A stretch of 5,627 bases of DNA, from assembly GCA_030638325.1 (NCBI GenBank), contig DAOWEV010000064.1, forward strand, positions 1 through 5,627, read 5' to 3'. How positions within the stretch are numbered: the stretch's first letter is position 1; the number at the start of each line of letters is the position of its first letter. Below the pieces are notes generated by a model that saw only the letters and a list, made by a program, of their open reading frames with translations, did not search any database and was not told where the DNA came from. Both the position numbers and the translations under genes were made by a program. Of the stretch, positions 1-5,627 are shown piece by piece. The DNA comes from Bacteroidales bacterium. GTDB lineage: Bacteria > Bacteroidota > Bacteroidia > Bacteroidales > JAGOPY01.

Positions 1-35
1 ATCGTCTTACAGTACAGGGAAATATGATGGGAGGT

Positions 36-108
36 GGTCATTCGATGGTCATTCAATGGTCATTCAATAGTCATTCGATGGTCATTCAATGGTCATTCGA
101 TGGTCATT
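36..108. repeat. 11-bp tandem repeat array, consensus GGTCATTCRAT
   Basis: Six full 11-bp units (36-46, 47-57, 58-68, 69-79, 80-90, 91-101) are followed by a partial seventh (102-108, GGTCATT). The units differ almost only at position 9 (G or A, in the order G-A-A-G-A-G); the fourth also begins with A instead of G. The period is about one DNA helical turn and is not a multiple of three, so a conserved coding repeat is unlikely. The array is not a CRISPR: there are no unique spacers and the units are too short. It may be a slippage-generated intergenic repeat or a protein-binding array; nothing here decides which. Confidence 0.9.
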
Positions 109-110
109 AA

Positions 111-154
111 AATGACGCGAAGCAAATGACAATCGAATGACGCGAAGCAAATGA
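111..154. repeat. 19-bp direct repeat in inverted orientation to the 11-bp array
   Basis: The 19-bp sequence AATGACGCGAAGCAAATGA occurs at 111-129 and again at 136-154, a 25-bp period. The ATGAC core is the reverse complement of the GTCAT core of the adjacent 11-bp array, so the repeat family changes orientation at 109-110 (GTCATT-AA-AATGAC, 103-116). Bases 126-141 match the reverse complement of 92-107 at 15 of 16 positions, which would allow a stem with an 18-base loop. The equivalent copies at 37-52 and 70-85 could pair instead. Confidence 0.85.
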
Positions 155-186
155 TAAAAGAGCAACTAAATAATTACGGATAAAAA

Positions 187-217
187 TATGACAGGCACAA
201 AAAAAAGTTTACCTTTA
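187..217 (+). promoter_or_regulatory. Weak Bacteroidota-type promoter candidate for the LytTR regulator
   Basis: TACCTTTA at 210-217 resembles the Bacteroidota -7 element TAnnTTTG and is identical to the -7 candidate before the 1122 gene. At 19 bp upstream there is TATG (187-190), a 3 of 4 match to the -33 TTTG. Transcription would start near 221-224 and leave a leader of about 20 bases before the ATG at 244. It conflicts with expression of the small ORF at 188, so only one of the two readings is likely to be right. Confidence 0.35.
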
Positions 218-247
218 TTTCCTGAATTCGCTAAACCTGAAACATGA
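188..247 (+). CDS. Possible 19-residue leader peptide overlapping the regulator start
   Basis: An ATG at 188 opens a 19-codon frame (MTGTKKSLPLFPEFAKPET) whose TGA stop (245-247) overlaps the ATG of the response regulator as ATGA. That arrangement often marks translational coupling. The frame is closed upstream by TAA at 167-169, so it is not the tail of a longer gene. I recognise no family, and there is no hydrophobic segment or obvious run of regulatory codons. The upstream sequence is A-rich with no Shine-Dalgarno site. The same bases can be read as a weak promoter for the regulator, in which case the ATG would lie in its -33 element and the peptide would not be made. The overlap could be chance. 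Confidence 0.25.
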   Translation: MTGTKKSLPLFPEFAKPET

Positions 248-993
248 TAAGAGCAATCATCATTGAAGACGAAAAAAAGTCCAGGGAAACTTTACTTGGG
301 CTGCTTCAGAAATACTGCCTTTCTATTGAGACTGTAGCTCAGGCAGAAGGCTATAGAGAAGGCATTAAACTGGTTAGAAAATATAAACCGGATGTTATCT
401 TCCTGGATATTCAAATGCCCGATGGGAGTGGTTTTAGATTACTTGAGGAATTGAAGGATATGGAGTTCGAGGTGATATTTACCACAGCATTTGATCAGTT
501 TGCCATTAAGGCAATTAAATATAGCGCCCTGGATTACCTGCTGAAACCTATTGTACCTCAGGAGCTTGTTGATGCGATAAATAAACTGAAGGTGAAAAAG
601 GCCAAAACTGAGAAGAGGAAAAATATTGAAACATTATTGGATAATATTAAAACTCCTGAAGAAGATCCGCATAAGATTGTCCTGTCAACAGCTGAAAAGA
701 TCCATGTAATAGATGTCGACGACATTTTACGCTGCGAATCTGATAATTATTATACATATTTCTATTTTATTAATGGGGATAAGCTATTGATCTCTAAAAC
801 CCTGAAAGAAAATGAAGAGCTCCTGAGCCATCATAGCTTTATCAGGCCTCATAAATCACACCTGATCAATGTGAAATACATCAAGAGTTTTATCCGGCAG
901 GAAGGCGGGTATATTATCATGACAGATGGCAGTAAGGTACCTGTGTCAAGAAGAAAAAGAGAAAAAATATTGGAAATTTTAATGAACCTCTAA
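244..993 (+). CDS. LytTR-family response regulator (REC + LytTR DNA-binding domain)
   Basis: This is a two-component response regulator of the LytR/AlgR type, a cytoplasmic transcription factor normally phosphorylated by a LytS-like sensor kinase. The receiver domain spans about residues 2-116. It has the acidic pair E8-D9, phospho-acceptor D55 in FLDIQMPDGSG, the switch threonines T80-T81 and the conserved K101-P102, so it should be phosphorylatable. A charged linker (about 117-142) leads to a LytTR domain (about 143-246) with the family hallmarks FIRPHKSHLIN (199-209) and VPVSRRKRE (232-240). The 249-residue length is typical, with no truncation. The start is chosen because the receiver begins immediately after it (MIRAIIIEDE), as usual. 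No kinase gene lies in the window, so the cognate sensor is upstream or elsewhere. A LytTR-like direct repeat follows the gene at 1023-1052. The target genes are unknown. Confidence 0.95.
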   Translation: MIRAIIIEDEKKSRETLLGLLQKYCLSIETVAQAEGYREGIKLVRKYKPDVIFLDIQMPDGSGFRLLEELKDMEFEVIFTTAFDQFAIKAIKYSALDYLLKPIVPQELVDAINKLKVKKAKTEKRKNIETLLDNIKTPEEDPHKIVLSTAEKIHVIDVDDILRCESDNYYTYFYFINGDKLLISKTLKENEELLSHHSFIRPHKSHLINVKYIKSFIRQEGGYIIMTDGSKVPVSRRKREKILEILMNL

Positions 994-1022
994 CTACAGG
1001 GCTCCAATTAATTAGATGTACC

Positions 1023-1052
1023 GAAAACTGATTTAGACATGCCGGTAACTGA
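1023..1052 (-). promoter_or_regulatory. Putative LytTR-type operator (two 9-bp direct repeats, 12-bp spacer)
   Basis: On the minus strand the half-sites are TCAGTTTTC (complement of 1023-1031) and TCAGTTACC (complement of 1044-1052), separated by exactly 12 bp. A core of AATCAGTT recurs at a 21-bp period. LytTR regulators such as AgrA and AlgR are known to bind pairs of about 9-bp direct repeats with a (W)(M)(M)GTT core and 12-13 bp spacing. Both half-sites fit the core, but the last positions fit less well. The proximal half-site ends about 7 bp before the -33 box of the promoter at 1060-1090, an activator-like position. The repeats point away from the downstream gene, which is a caveat. Confidence 0.45.
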
Positions 1053-1059
1053 TTATTTG

Positions 1060-1090
1060 TTTGCATACCATATATATTATTTTACCTTTA
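1060..1090 (+). promoter_or_regulatory. Bacteroidota-type promoter for the small membrane protein gene
   Basis: TTTG (1060-1063) is followed after 19 bp by TACCTTTA (1083-1090). This fits the Bacteroidota primary sigma pattern TTTG-N19-21-TAnnTTTG except for the last base. Transcription would start near 1095-1097, leaving a leader of about 25 bases before the ATG at 1122. A second TTTG at 1056-1059 would give a 23-bp spacing, which is less suitable. The LytTR-like repeat sits directly upstream. Confidence 0.55.
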
Positions 1091-1121
1091 CCTGTGAATG
1101 ACGCATTAAGAAATTAGCATT

Positions 1122-1589
1122 ATGGATGATTTATTATACATTTTATTAGGACTGGCCTGGATCGCTTTTGCCTTTTACAGGCATAGCCAGAAAAAAAAGC
1201 AGAGAAGTGAACAGAATGCCCCGGATGCACCACACGAAGCAAAAGATCCGGTTTCGCTGCTGGAGCAATTATTAACCGGCAAGGAAGAAAAAATGACTGC
1301 AGCCCCTCCTTTTGCTGATGCGAACCAAACAAACTATTTTAAAGAGTTTAGAGATATCTATGAGGAGCCCGAAGGGCTTACTTTTGAAGAAGAATACAAG
1401 CTGAAGGGGGTTTCTTCAGTCGAAGAAACAGATTATTCTGAGATGATTGATAAACAGAGGCAGGTTTCCTCTGCACAATCAGTTGTTAATGATGCCTACC
1501 TGCAGGATGAGGAAGAAAATGAAGCTAATTATTTCGACCTAAGAAAGGCAGTGATATACTCTGAAATTCTTAACAGGCCTTATGTATAG
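1122..1589 (+). CDS. Small single-pass membrane protein of unknown function
   Basis: This gene encodes a 155-residue protein I cannot assign to a named family. Residues 4-19 form one hydrophobic segment (LLYILLGLAWIAFAFY). It is followed at once by a basic stretch (RHSQKKKQR, 20-28), which by the positive-inside rule places the rest in the cytoplasm. Residues 30-135 are polar, strongly acidic and low in predicted structure. The last 19 residues (YFDLRKAVIYSEILNRPYV, 137-155) look like a short amphipathic helix. I recall similar endings (DLRKAVIYSEILNR) in uncharacterised Bacteroidota proteins, from memory only. The layout suggests an anchored adaptor that presents a C-terminal binding helix, but this is inference. 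The gene has its own promoter candidate and a possible LytTR-like operator upstream. A 119-bp gap separates it from the receptor gene. Confidence 0.85.
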   Translation: MDDLLYILLGLAWIAFAFYRHSQKKKQRSEQNAPDAPHEAKDPVSLLEQLLTGKEEKMTAAPPFADANQTNYFKEFRDIYEEPEGLTFEEEYKLKGVSSVEETDYSEMIDKQRQVSSAQSVVNDAYLQDEEENEANYFDLRKAVIYSEILNRPYV

Positions 1590-1607
1590 CGGCATTGAGG
1601 GCTTGTT

Positions 1608-1630
1608 AAATTAATGCAAATAATTTTTTT
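1608..1630 (+). terminator. Weak possible terminator after the small membrane protein gene
   Basis: AAATTA (1608-1613) and TAATTT (1621-1626) can pair around a 7-base loop and are followed by TTTT (1627-1630). The 6-bp stem is entirely A-T, so it would be unstable as an intrinsic terminator. The T-run also contributes to the -33 TTTG of the next promoter candidate, so composition alone could explain it. Confidence 0.2.
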
Positions 1631-1660
1631 GGTAAATACAATTATTTATTTATAACTTTA
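1628..1660 (+). promoter_or_regulatory. Bacteroidota-type promoter candidate for the TonB-dependent receptor
   Basis: TTTG (1628-1631) is followed after 21 bp by TAACTTTA (1653-1660), close to the TAnnTTTG -7 consensus. The predicted start near 1666 leaves a leader of about 43 bases before the ATG at 1709. The surrounding sequence is very A-T rich, so a chance match is more likely than for the promoter at 1060-1090. No LytTR-like pair is visible here. Confidence 0.45.
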
Positions 1661-1708
1661 CCGACTTCTAAATTGCGCAGTGTATAACCTAACATAAATT
1701 TTTATGGT

Positions 1709-4700
1709 ATGTTAAGAAATCTACTTTTAACTATCGGCCTCGTATTGACAGCCAATCTGTTAGTTTTTTCACAATCAGGAGCTCTTAAAGGAAAGATCCT
1801 TGATAAAGAAACGAGGGAACCTCTACCATTTGTAAATATTGTAGTCGAAATAGGCGGCACCCAGATGGGCGGGGCCTCATCGGACTTTGACGGTAATTAT
1901 ACTGTCAAACCCCTTCCTCCCGGGAAGTATGATGTGAAAGCCACCTACATCGGGTATAAACCTTTGTTGATCCGTGGGGTGATCATTGGGGCTGACCAGA
2001 TCCGGTTTCTGGATGTAGATATGGAGTCTACGGCCCAGATACTGGAAACCTTTGAAGTAATAGACTATAAAGTACCACTTATTTCAAAGGACCAGACGAC
2101 AAGTGGGGCCACGGTTACTTCAGAAGAAATTGCCAAAATGCCGAACCGGTCGGCCAACTCCATTGCTTCCACTATAGGTGGTGTGTTCTCGGCCGATGGT
2201 GAACGTGGGCGCGTAAGAGGAGCCCGTCAAGATGCAACCGTTATGTATATTGACGGTATCCGGGTGCGGGGCTCATCCTCACTTCCGGCCGCTGCCATTG
2301 AACAGGTGGATGTTGTACTTGGTGGACTGCCGGCGCAGTATGGAGATGCTACCGGAGGTATCATCAACGTTACCACAAAAGGGCCCTCCAGAAAGTTTGG
2401 TATGGGGATTGAAGTGGAAACCAGTCAGTTTCTCGATAAGTTTGGATATAACAGGGTTAGCCTTAATCTGAATGGCCCGATCTTTTCCAAAAAAGATGAA
2501 CAAGGAAATAAAACCTCTTCCTTGTTGGGTTATTTCATTGCAGGTGATGTGATTTTCAGAAAAGATGGCAGGCCTGTCGCTTCCGATATCTATAAAGCAC
2601 AGGATGAATACCTCAGCTGGCTTGAAGAAAACCCTCTCAGACCGTCAGGGTTAGGGGCAGGGACTTTCACGAATGCGAACTATACCAGGATGGAAAATCT
2701 TGACAGGATATATGTAACACAGAATACCAGTAATTACACAATCAATCTTACAGGTAAGATTGATGTGAGAACTACAGAAACCATTAACCTGACTTTCGGA
2801 GGTACGTATTATTACAGGGATGCCAATAACTGGAACTATTATAATTCAATGTTTAATTATAACAATAACTCCCATTCTATCAGGAACACCTGGAGGGTTT
2901 TTGGCAGGTTTACACAACGATTCCCATCCGACCCGAATAGCACCTCCCTGATAAAGAATGTTTATTATAGTATTCAGGCCGACTATACCAAAGACAGGGG
3001 CATGACAGAAGATCCTCACCACAAGGACGACCTGTTTAAATATGGTTACCTCGGAAAATATACCACATACAAAACACCCACCTATGAATTAGGCGCTGAT
3101 TCTGCTCATGGAGTGGCATGGTTCCTGAACAGTTGGGATTTTGATACACTGGTAGCTTACAGCCCGGCTGATTATAACAGGATCATTGCCAATTATACAA
3201 CCTCCTATTACGATCTCTTTGCCGGCCAGCCGGAAGGTAATTATATGAACCTTGATCAGATCCAGTTGGGAGGTGGATTGCTCAACGGACAACAACCTGA
3301 TAATGTTTATGGCCTGTGGAACGCACCAGGCGCTATCCAGACAGGATTCAACGAATTTAGCAATTCACAGATCTCATTTGATGTGCAGGCTTCCCTGGAT
3401 ATCGGCAATAATGAGCTGAAATTCGGATTTCATTATGATCAGCGACAAGATGCAGGTTATGGATACGCCCCACAACGGTTCTGGACATTGATGAGACAGT
3501 CTACCAACTTCCATATCATGGAACTTGATATCGAAAACCCTTTTGTTGTACCTGGTGCAAACCTGGATACGGTTAAATATTACAGAAAATATGATGAACA
3601 ATCGCAAAGAATATTCGATTACAATCTGAGACAGAAACTTGGATTGCCGACCGATGGCGTTGACTTCATCGACATTGACTCCTATGATTTTAACAACAAT
3701 TCGATTAATTATTACGATAAAAGCGGTAGACTGCATACCGTAAACTTTGGTCAGGAACTCTTTTCTGTAGATATGTTTAGCCCTGATGAATTATGGAACG
3801 ACGGGATCAGCTCCTATGTCGGATACAGGGGGTATGATTACAAAGGCAATAAACTTACATCCCGCCCCAGCTTTGAGGATTTCTTTACCAAAACCGATGA
3901 AAATGGCATGTTTACGCGCGATATCGGCGCTTATGAACCGATCTATATGGCCTTCTATATTCAGGATAAGTTTGCTTTCAAAGACCTGATCTTTAATGTC
4001 GGCCTGCGTGTTGACCGTTTCGATGCCAACCAGTATATGTTGAAAGACCCTTACCTGCTATATGAAGCTTACACCGTAGGAGAAATAAATAATATGGATA
4101 TTGGCGGACAGACCGTTGAAACTCCGGGTAATATGGGGAGTGATTATGTAGTGTATGTCGACAATGTTAACAACCCGACTTTCGTGACAGGTTATCGTGA
4201 TCAGGATGTCTGGTATAATAGTGAAGGTATTGAAATTCAGGACCCGAATGTGCTTGATGCTGGCTCCGGTATCTCCCCTTTCCTGGTGGATCCTACACTT
4301 GAACGGCCTACCATGGCATCTTTTAAGGATTACGAACCGCAATGGATCGTCATGCCCCGTATCTCTTTCTCCTTCCCGATCTCTGATGAAGCATTGTTCT
4401 TTGCTCACTATGACGTGCTCAGTCAGCGCCCCACAAACAGTGTATTTTCTAATCCTGCTCTATATTACTATTTCGATAACTGGAGCGGATTTGCTGATGG
4501 AAATGGGGCCATTAATAACCCCGGTTTGAAACCTACTCAAACCATCAACTATGAGGTTGGCTTTCAGCAAAAAATCACGAATACTTCTTCCCTAAAGTTT
4601 GTTATCTTTTACCTTGAAATGAGAGATATGCTTCAGATCCACAGGTATACTGGCGCATACCCGAAAGATTATACTTCTTATAGCAATATTGACTTTGGGA

Positions 4701-5434
4701 CGACCAAAGGATTTACCTTGCAATATGATATGAGAAGGACCGGTAACGCCAGGATGAGTGCGTATTATACATTGCAGTTTGCAAATGCCACAGGTTCAAG
4801 CCAGACAACAACAGCTGCCCTGGTGGCATCCGGTTTGCCAAACCTGAGAACCACTTTCCCGATCCAGCAAGACAGAAGGCATGCTTTTAATATCTTTTTT
4901 GATTATCACTGGCGCGATGGTACAGAATATAACGGACCTGTTACACATCGTGAAAAATCAGGCAAACGCCCTATACAGTGGCTCAATAAAACCGGTTTTA
5001 CCCTGACCTTCAACGGTGGTTCGGGAACACCCTATACCGAATCCAGAAATGTGGTTGGGATCAATCAGGCCGGCTCCAATCTTGTGAAGGGCTCGTACTT
5101 TGGATCCAGGCTTCCGTGGTCTTTCAGGGTTGACATCACAATCGACAAAGATATATACCTGAAAATGGGCAAAGGGGAAGACAAACGCCAGTCATATCTG
5201 AATATTTATTTCAGGATCAATAATTTACTGAATGCCAAAAATATTCTGACTGTTTATCCCTACACAGGAAATCCGAATGATGATGGTTTTCTGACGGCTC
5301 CTGAATGGCAAAATCTGATCTCCGAACAGCTTGACTCGCAATCATACAGAGATCTTTATGCTACTGCAGTGAACCGGCCATGGCATTATTCCAGCCCCAG
5401 GACAATTCGTTTTGGTGTCATCTTTAACTTCTGA
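1709..5434 (+). CDS. TonB-dependent outer-membrane receptor with N-terminal regulatory-like domain
   Basis: This gene encodes a complete 1241-residue outer-membrane beta-barrel transporter energised by TonB-ExbBD; its substrate is not identifiable from sequence. Residues 1-21 are a signal peptide, probably cut before Q22 (VFS-QSG). Residues 25-107 form a carboxypeptidase-regulatory-like beta-sandwich (GKILDKETREPLPFVNIVV, DFDGNYTVKPLPPGKYDV). A possible TonB box lies around 113-121 (ETFEVIDYK). The plug spans about 125-224, with VRGARQDATVMYIDGIRVRG (169-188), IEQVDVVLGGLPAQYGDATG and GGIINVTTK. The barrel follows; landmarks are FNVGLRVDRFD (762-772) and MPRISFSFP (882-890), and the terminal strand ends in aromatic Phe (RTIRFGVIFNF). 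The SusC-type TonB box and a following SusD-like gene are not seen, so this is not a typical SusC. The ATG at 1709 is chosen because it gives an intact signal peptide; an ATG at 1704 ends after three codons. An exported-protein gene follows at 20 bp. Confidence 0.93.
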   Translation: MLRNLLLTIGLVLTANLLVFSQSGALKGKILDKETREPLPFVNIVVEIGGTQMGGASSDFDGNYTVKPLPPGKYDVKATYIGYKPLLIRGVIIGADQIRFLDVDMESTAQILETFEVIDYKVPLISKDQTTSGATVTSEEIAKMPNRSANSIASTIGGVFSADGERGRVRGARQDATVMYIDGIRVRGSSSLPAAAIEQVDVVLGGLPAQYGDATGGIINVTTKGPSRKFGMGIEVETSQFLDKFGYNRVSLNLNGPIFSKKDEQGNKTSSLLGYFIAGDVIFRKDGRPVASDIYKAQDEYLSWLEENPLRPSGLGAGTFTNANYTRMENLDRIYVTQNTSNYTINLTGKIDVRTTETINLTFGGTYYYRDANNWNYYNSMFNYNNNSHSIRNTWRVFGRFTQRFPSDPNSTSLIKNVYYSIQADYTKDRGMTEDPHHKDDLFKYGYLGKYTTYKTPTYELGADSAHGVAWFLNSWDFDTLVAYSPADYNRIIANYTTSYYDLFAGQPEGNYMNLDQIQLGGGLLNGQQPDNVYGLWNAPGAIQTGFNEFSNSQISFDVQASLDIGNNELKFGFHYDQRQDAGYGYAPQRFWTLMRQSTNFHIMELDIENPFVVPGANLDTVKYYRKYDEQSQRIFDYNLRQKLGLPTDGVDFIDIDSYDFNNNSINYYDKSGRLHTVNFGQELFSVDMFSPDELWNDGISSYVGYRGYDYKGNKLTSRPSFEDFFTKTDENGMFTRDIGAYEPIYMAFYIQDKFAFKDLIFNVGLRVDRFDANQYMLKDPYLLYEAYTVGEINNMDIGGQTVETPGNMGSDYVVYVDNVNNPTFVTGYRDQDVWYNSEGIEIQDPNVLDAGSGISPFLVDPTLERPTMASFKDYEPQWIVMPRISFSFPISDEALFFAHYDVLSQRPTNSVFSNPALYYYFDNWSGFADGNGAINNPGLKPTQTINYEVGFQQKITNTSSLKFVIFYLEMRDMLQIHRYTGAYPKDYTSYSNIDFGTTKGFTLQYDMRRTGNARMSAYYTLQFANATGSSQTTTAALVASGLPNLRTTFPIQQDRRHAFNIFFDYHWRDGTEYNGPVTHREKSGKRPIQWLNKTGFTLTFNGGSGTPYTESRNVVGINQAGSNLVKGSYFGSRLPWSFRVDITIDKDIYLKMGKGEDKRQSYLNIYFRINNLLNAKNILTVYPYTGNPNDDGFLTAPEWQNLISEQLDSQSYRDLYATAVNRPWHYSSPRTIRFGVIFNF

Positions 5435-5454
5435 TCAAAATCATAAACCGGGAA

Positions 5455-5627
5455 ATGAAAAATATTATAAAAAATACAGGAATTATGAAAAATATGTTTC
5501 GCATTCTATTTGCCACCTTGGTTTGCTTTCTCATTACGGAGATAAGTGTTGCGGAAGAATATATTGGCATCACCACGAAGCAGACTCAAGATATAAAATC
5601 TACTGCTGCCGGATGTTCCGCTGCTTC
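5455..5627 (+). CDS. Exported protein, N-terminal fragment, cut by the window edge
   Basis: The frame is open from ATG 5455 to the window end (57 full codons) and has no stop, so the gene continues beyond. A signal peptide is clear: basic MKNMFR, hydrophobic core ILFATLVCFLI, and a cleavage site after SVA (before EEYIG). Starting at 5485 gives a compact n-region, while starting at 5455 adds ten residues before it; I favour 5485 for protein reasons, although 5455 lies closer to the receptor stop. The mature start (EEYIGITTKQTQDIKSTAAGCSAA) is too short to classify. From memory it resembles the region just after the signal peptide of large Bacteroidota secreted proteins with a type IX sorting tail, which is weak support. 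It is probably co-transcribed with the receptor, 20-50 bp upstream. Confidence 0.7.
   Translation, partial: MKNIIKNTGIMKNMFRILFATLVCFLITEISVAEEYIGITTKQTQDIKSTAAGCSAA

Noticed and set aside
1..27. A short open frame from the left edge (IVLQYREI, stop TGA at 25-27) that could be the tail of an upstream gene
   Set aside because: Eight residues are too few to recognise anything, and another frame also runs open from the edge past this point. It may be real but cannot be supported here.
24..110. A 28-codon ORF running through the 11-bp array (repeated SMVIQWSF)
   Set aside because: It is a translation of the tandem repeat; the 11-bp unit shifts frame with each copy, and there is no start context or family.
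36..154. CRISPR array
   Set aside because: The units are 11 bp, contiguous and without unique spacers; there are no cas genes.
994..1025. Intrinsic terminator after the response regulator gene
   Set aside because: Only short A-T palindromes (AATTAATT) are present, with no G-C stem followed by a T-run.
1120..1332. Minus-strand 70-codon open frame opposite the small membrane protein gene
   Set aside because: The + strand frame has a clear membrane segment, promoter and conserved-looking tail; the antisense frame has none of these.
1704..1715. Three-codon ORF (ATG GTA TGT TAA) overlapping the receptor start
   Set aside because: It is most likely a chance ATG in A-T rich leader sequence; the receptor start at 1709 has a proper signal peptide.
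3374..3736. Minus-strand 120-codon open frame inside the receptor gene, and other antisense or shifted frames there
   Set aside because: They lie wholly within a well-supported gene, show no recognisable domains, and look like shadows of the receptor's coding frame.
1709..5434. SusC/RagA-type glycan transporter
   Set aside because: The SusC-style TonB box is absent and the next gene start shows no SusD lipoprotein signal; a general TonB-dependent receptor is the safer call.

Overview
The window looks like ordinary chromosomal DNA of a Bacteroidota member, most likely Bacteroidales-like; the finer placement is a guess. Four things point there: a large TonB-dependent receptor with an N-terminal carboxypeptidase-regulatory-like domain, a REC-LytTR response regulator, promoter-like sequences of the Bacteroidota type (TTTG, about 19-21 bp, TAnnTTTR), and starts without strong Shine-Dalgarno sequences.

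Layout, all genes on the + strand. Bases 1-187 contain no convincing gene. They hold an 11-bp tandem repeat array (36-108) that flips orientation into an inverted segment carrying a 19-bp direct repeat (111-154). A 19-codon ORF (188-247) overlaps the start of a LytTR-type response regulator gene (244-993) by ATGA. A 128-bp intergenic region follows. It holds a 9-12-9 direct repeat resembling LytTR-family operators, placed just upstream of a good Bacteroidota-type promoter. That promoter serves a small membrane-anchored protein of unknown function (1122-1589). A second promoter-like region precedes a complete 1241-residue TonB-dependent receptor (1709-5434). Only 20 bp later, and probably in the same transcript, begins an exported protein that runs off the right edge (5455-5627).

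How the parts may work together: the response regulator has all its phosphorylation residues but no sensor kinase gene in the window. The operator-like repeat suggests it could control the small membrane protein, though this is inferred from spacing and a core motif only. The receptor would import, or assist in exporting, an unidentified substrate across the outer membrane. No SusD-like partner is visible in the part shown, and the receptor lacks a SusC-style TonB box, so a glycan utilisation locus is not indicated. I see no clearly new system. The points most worth checking are the LytTR-like operator, the orientation-switching repeat array and the identity of the truncated exported gene.
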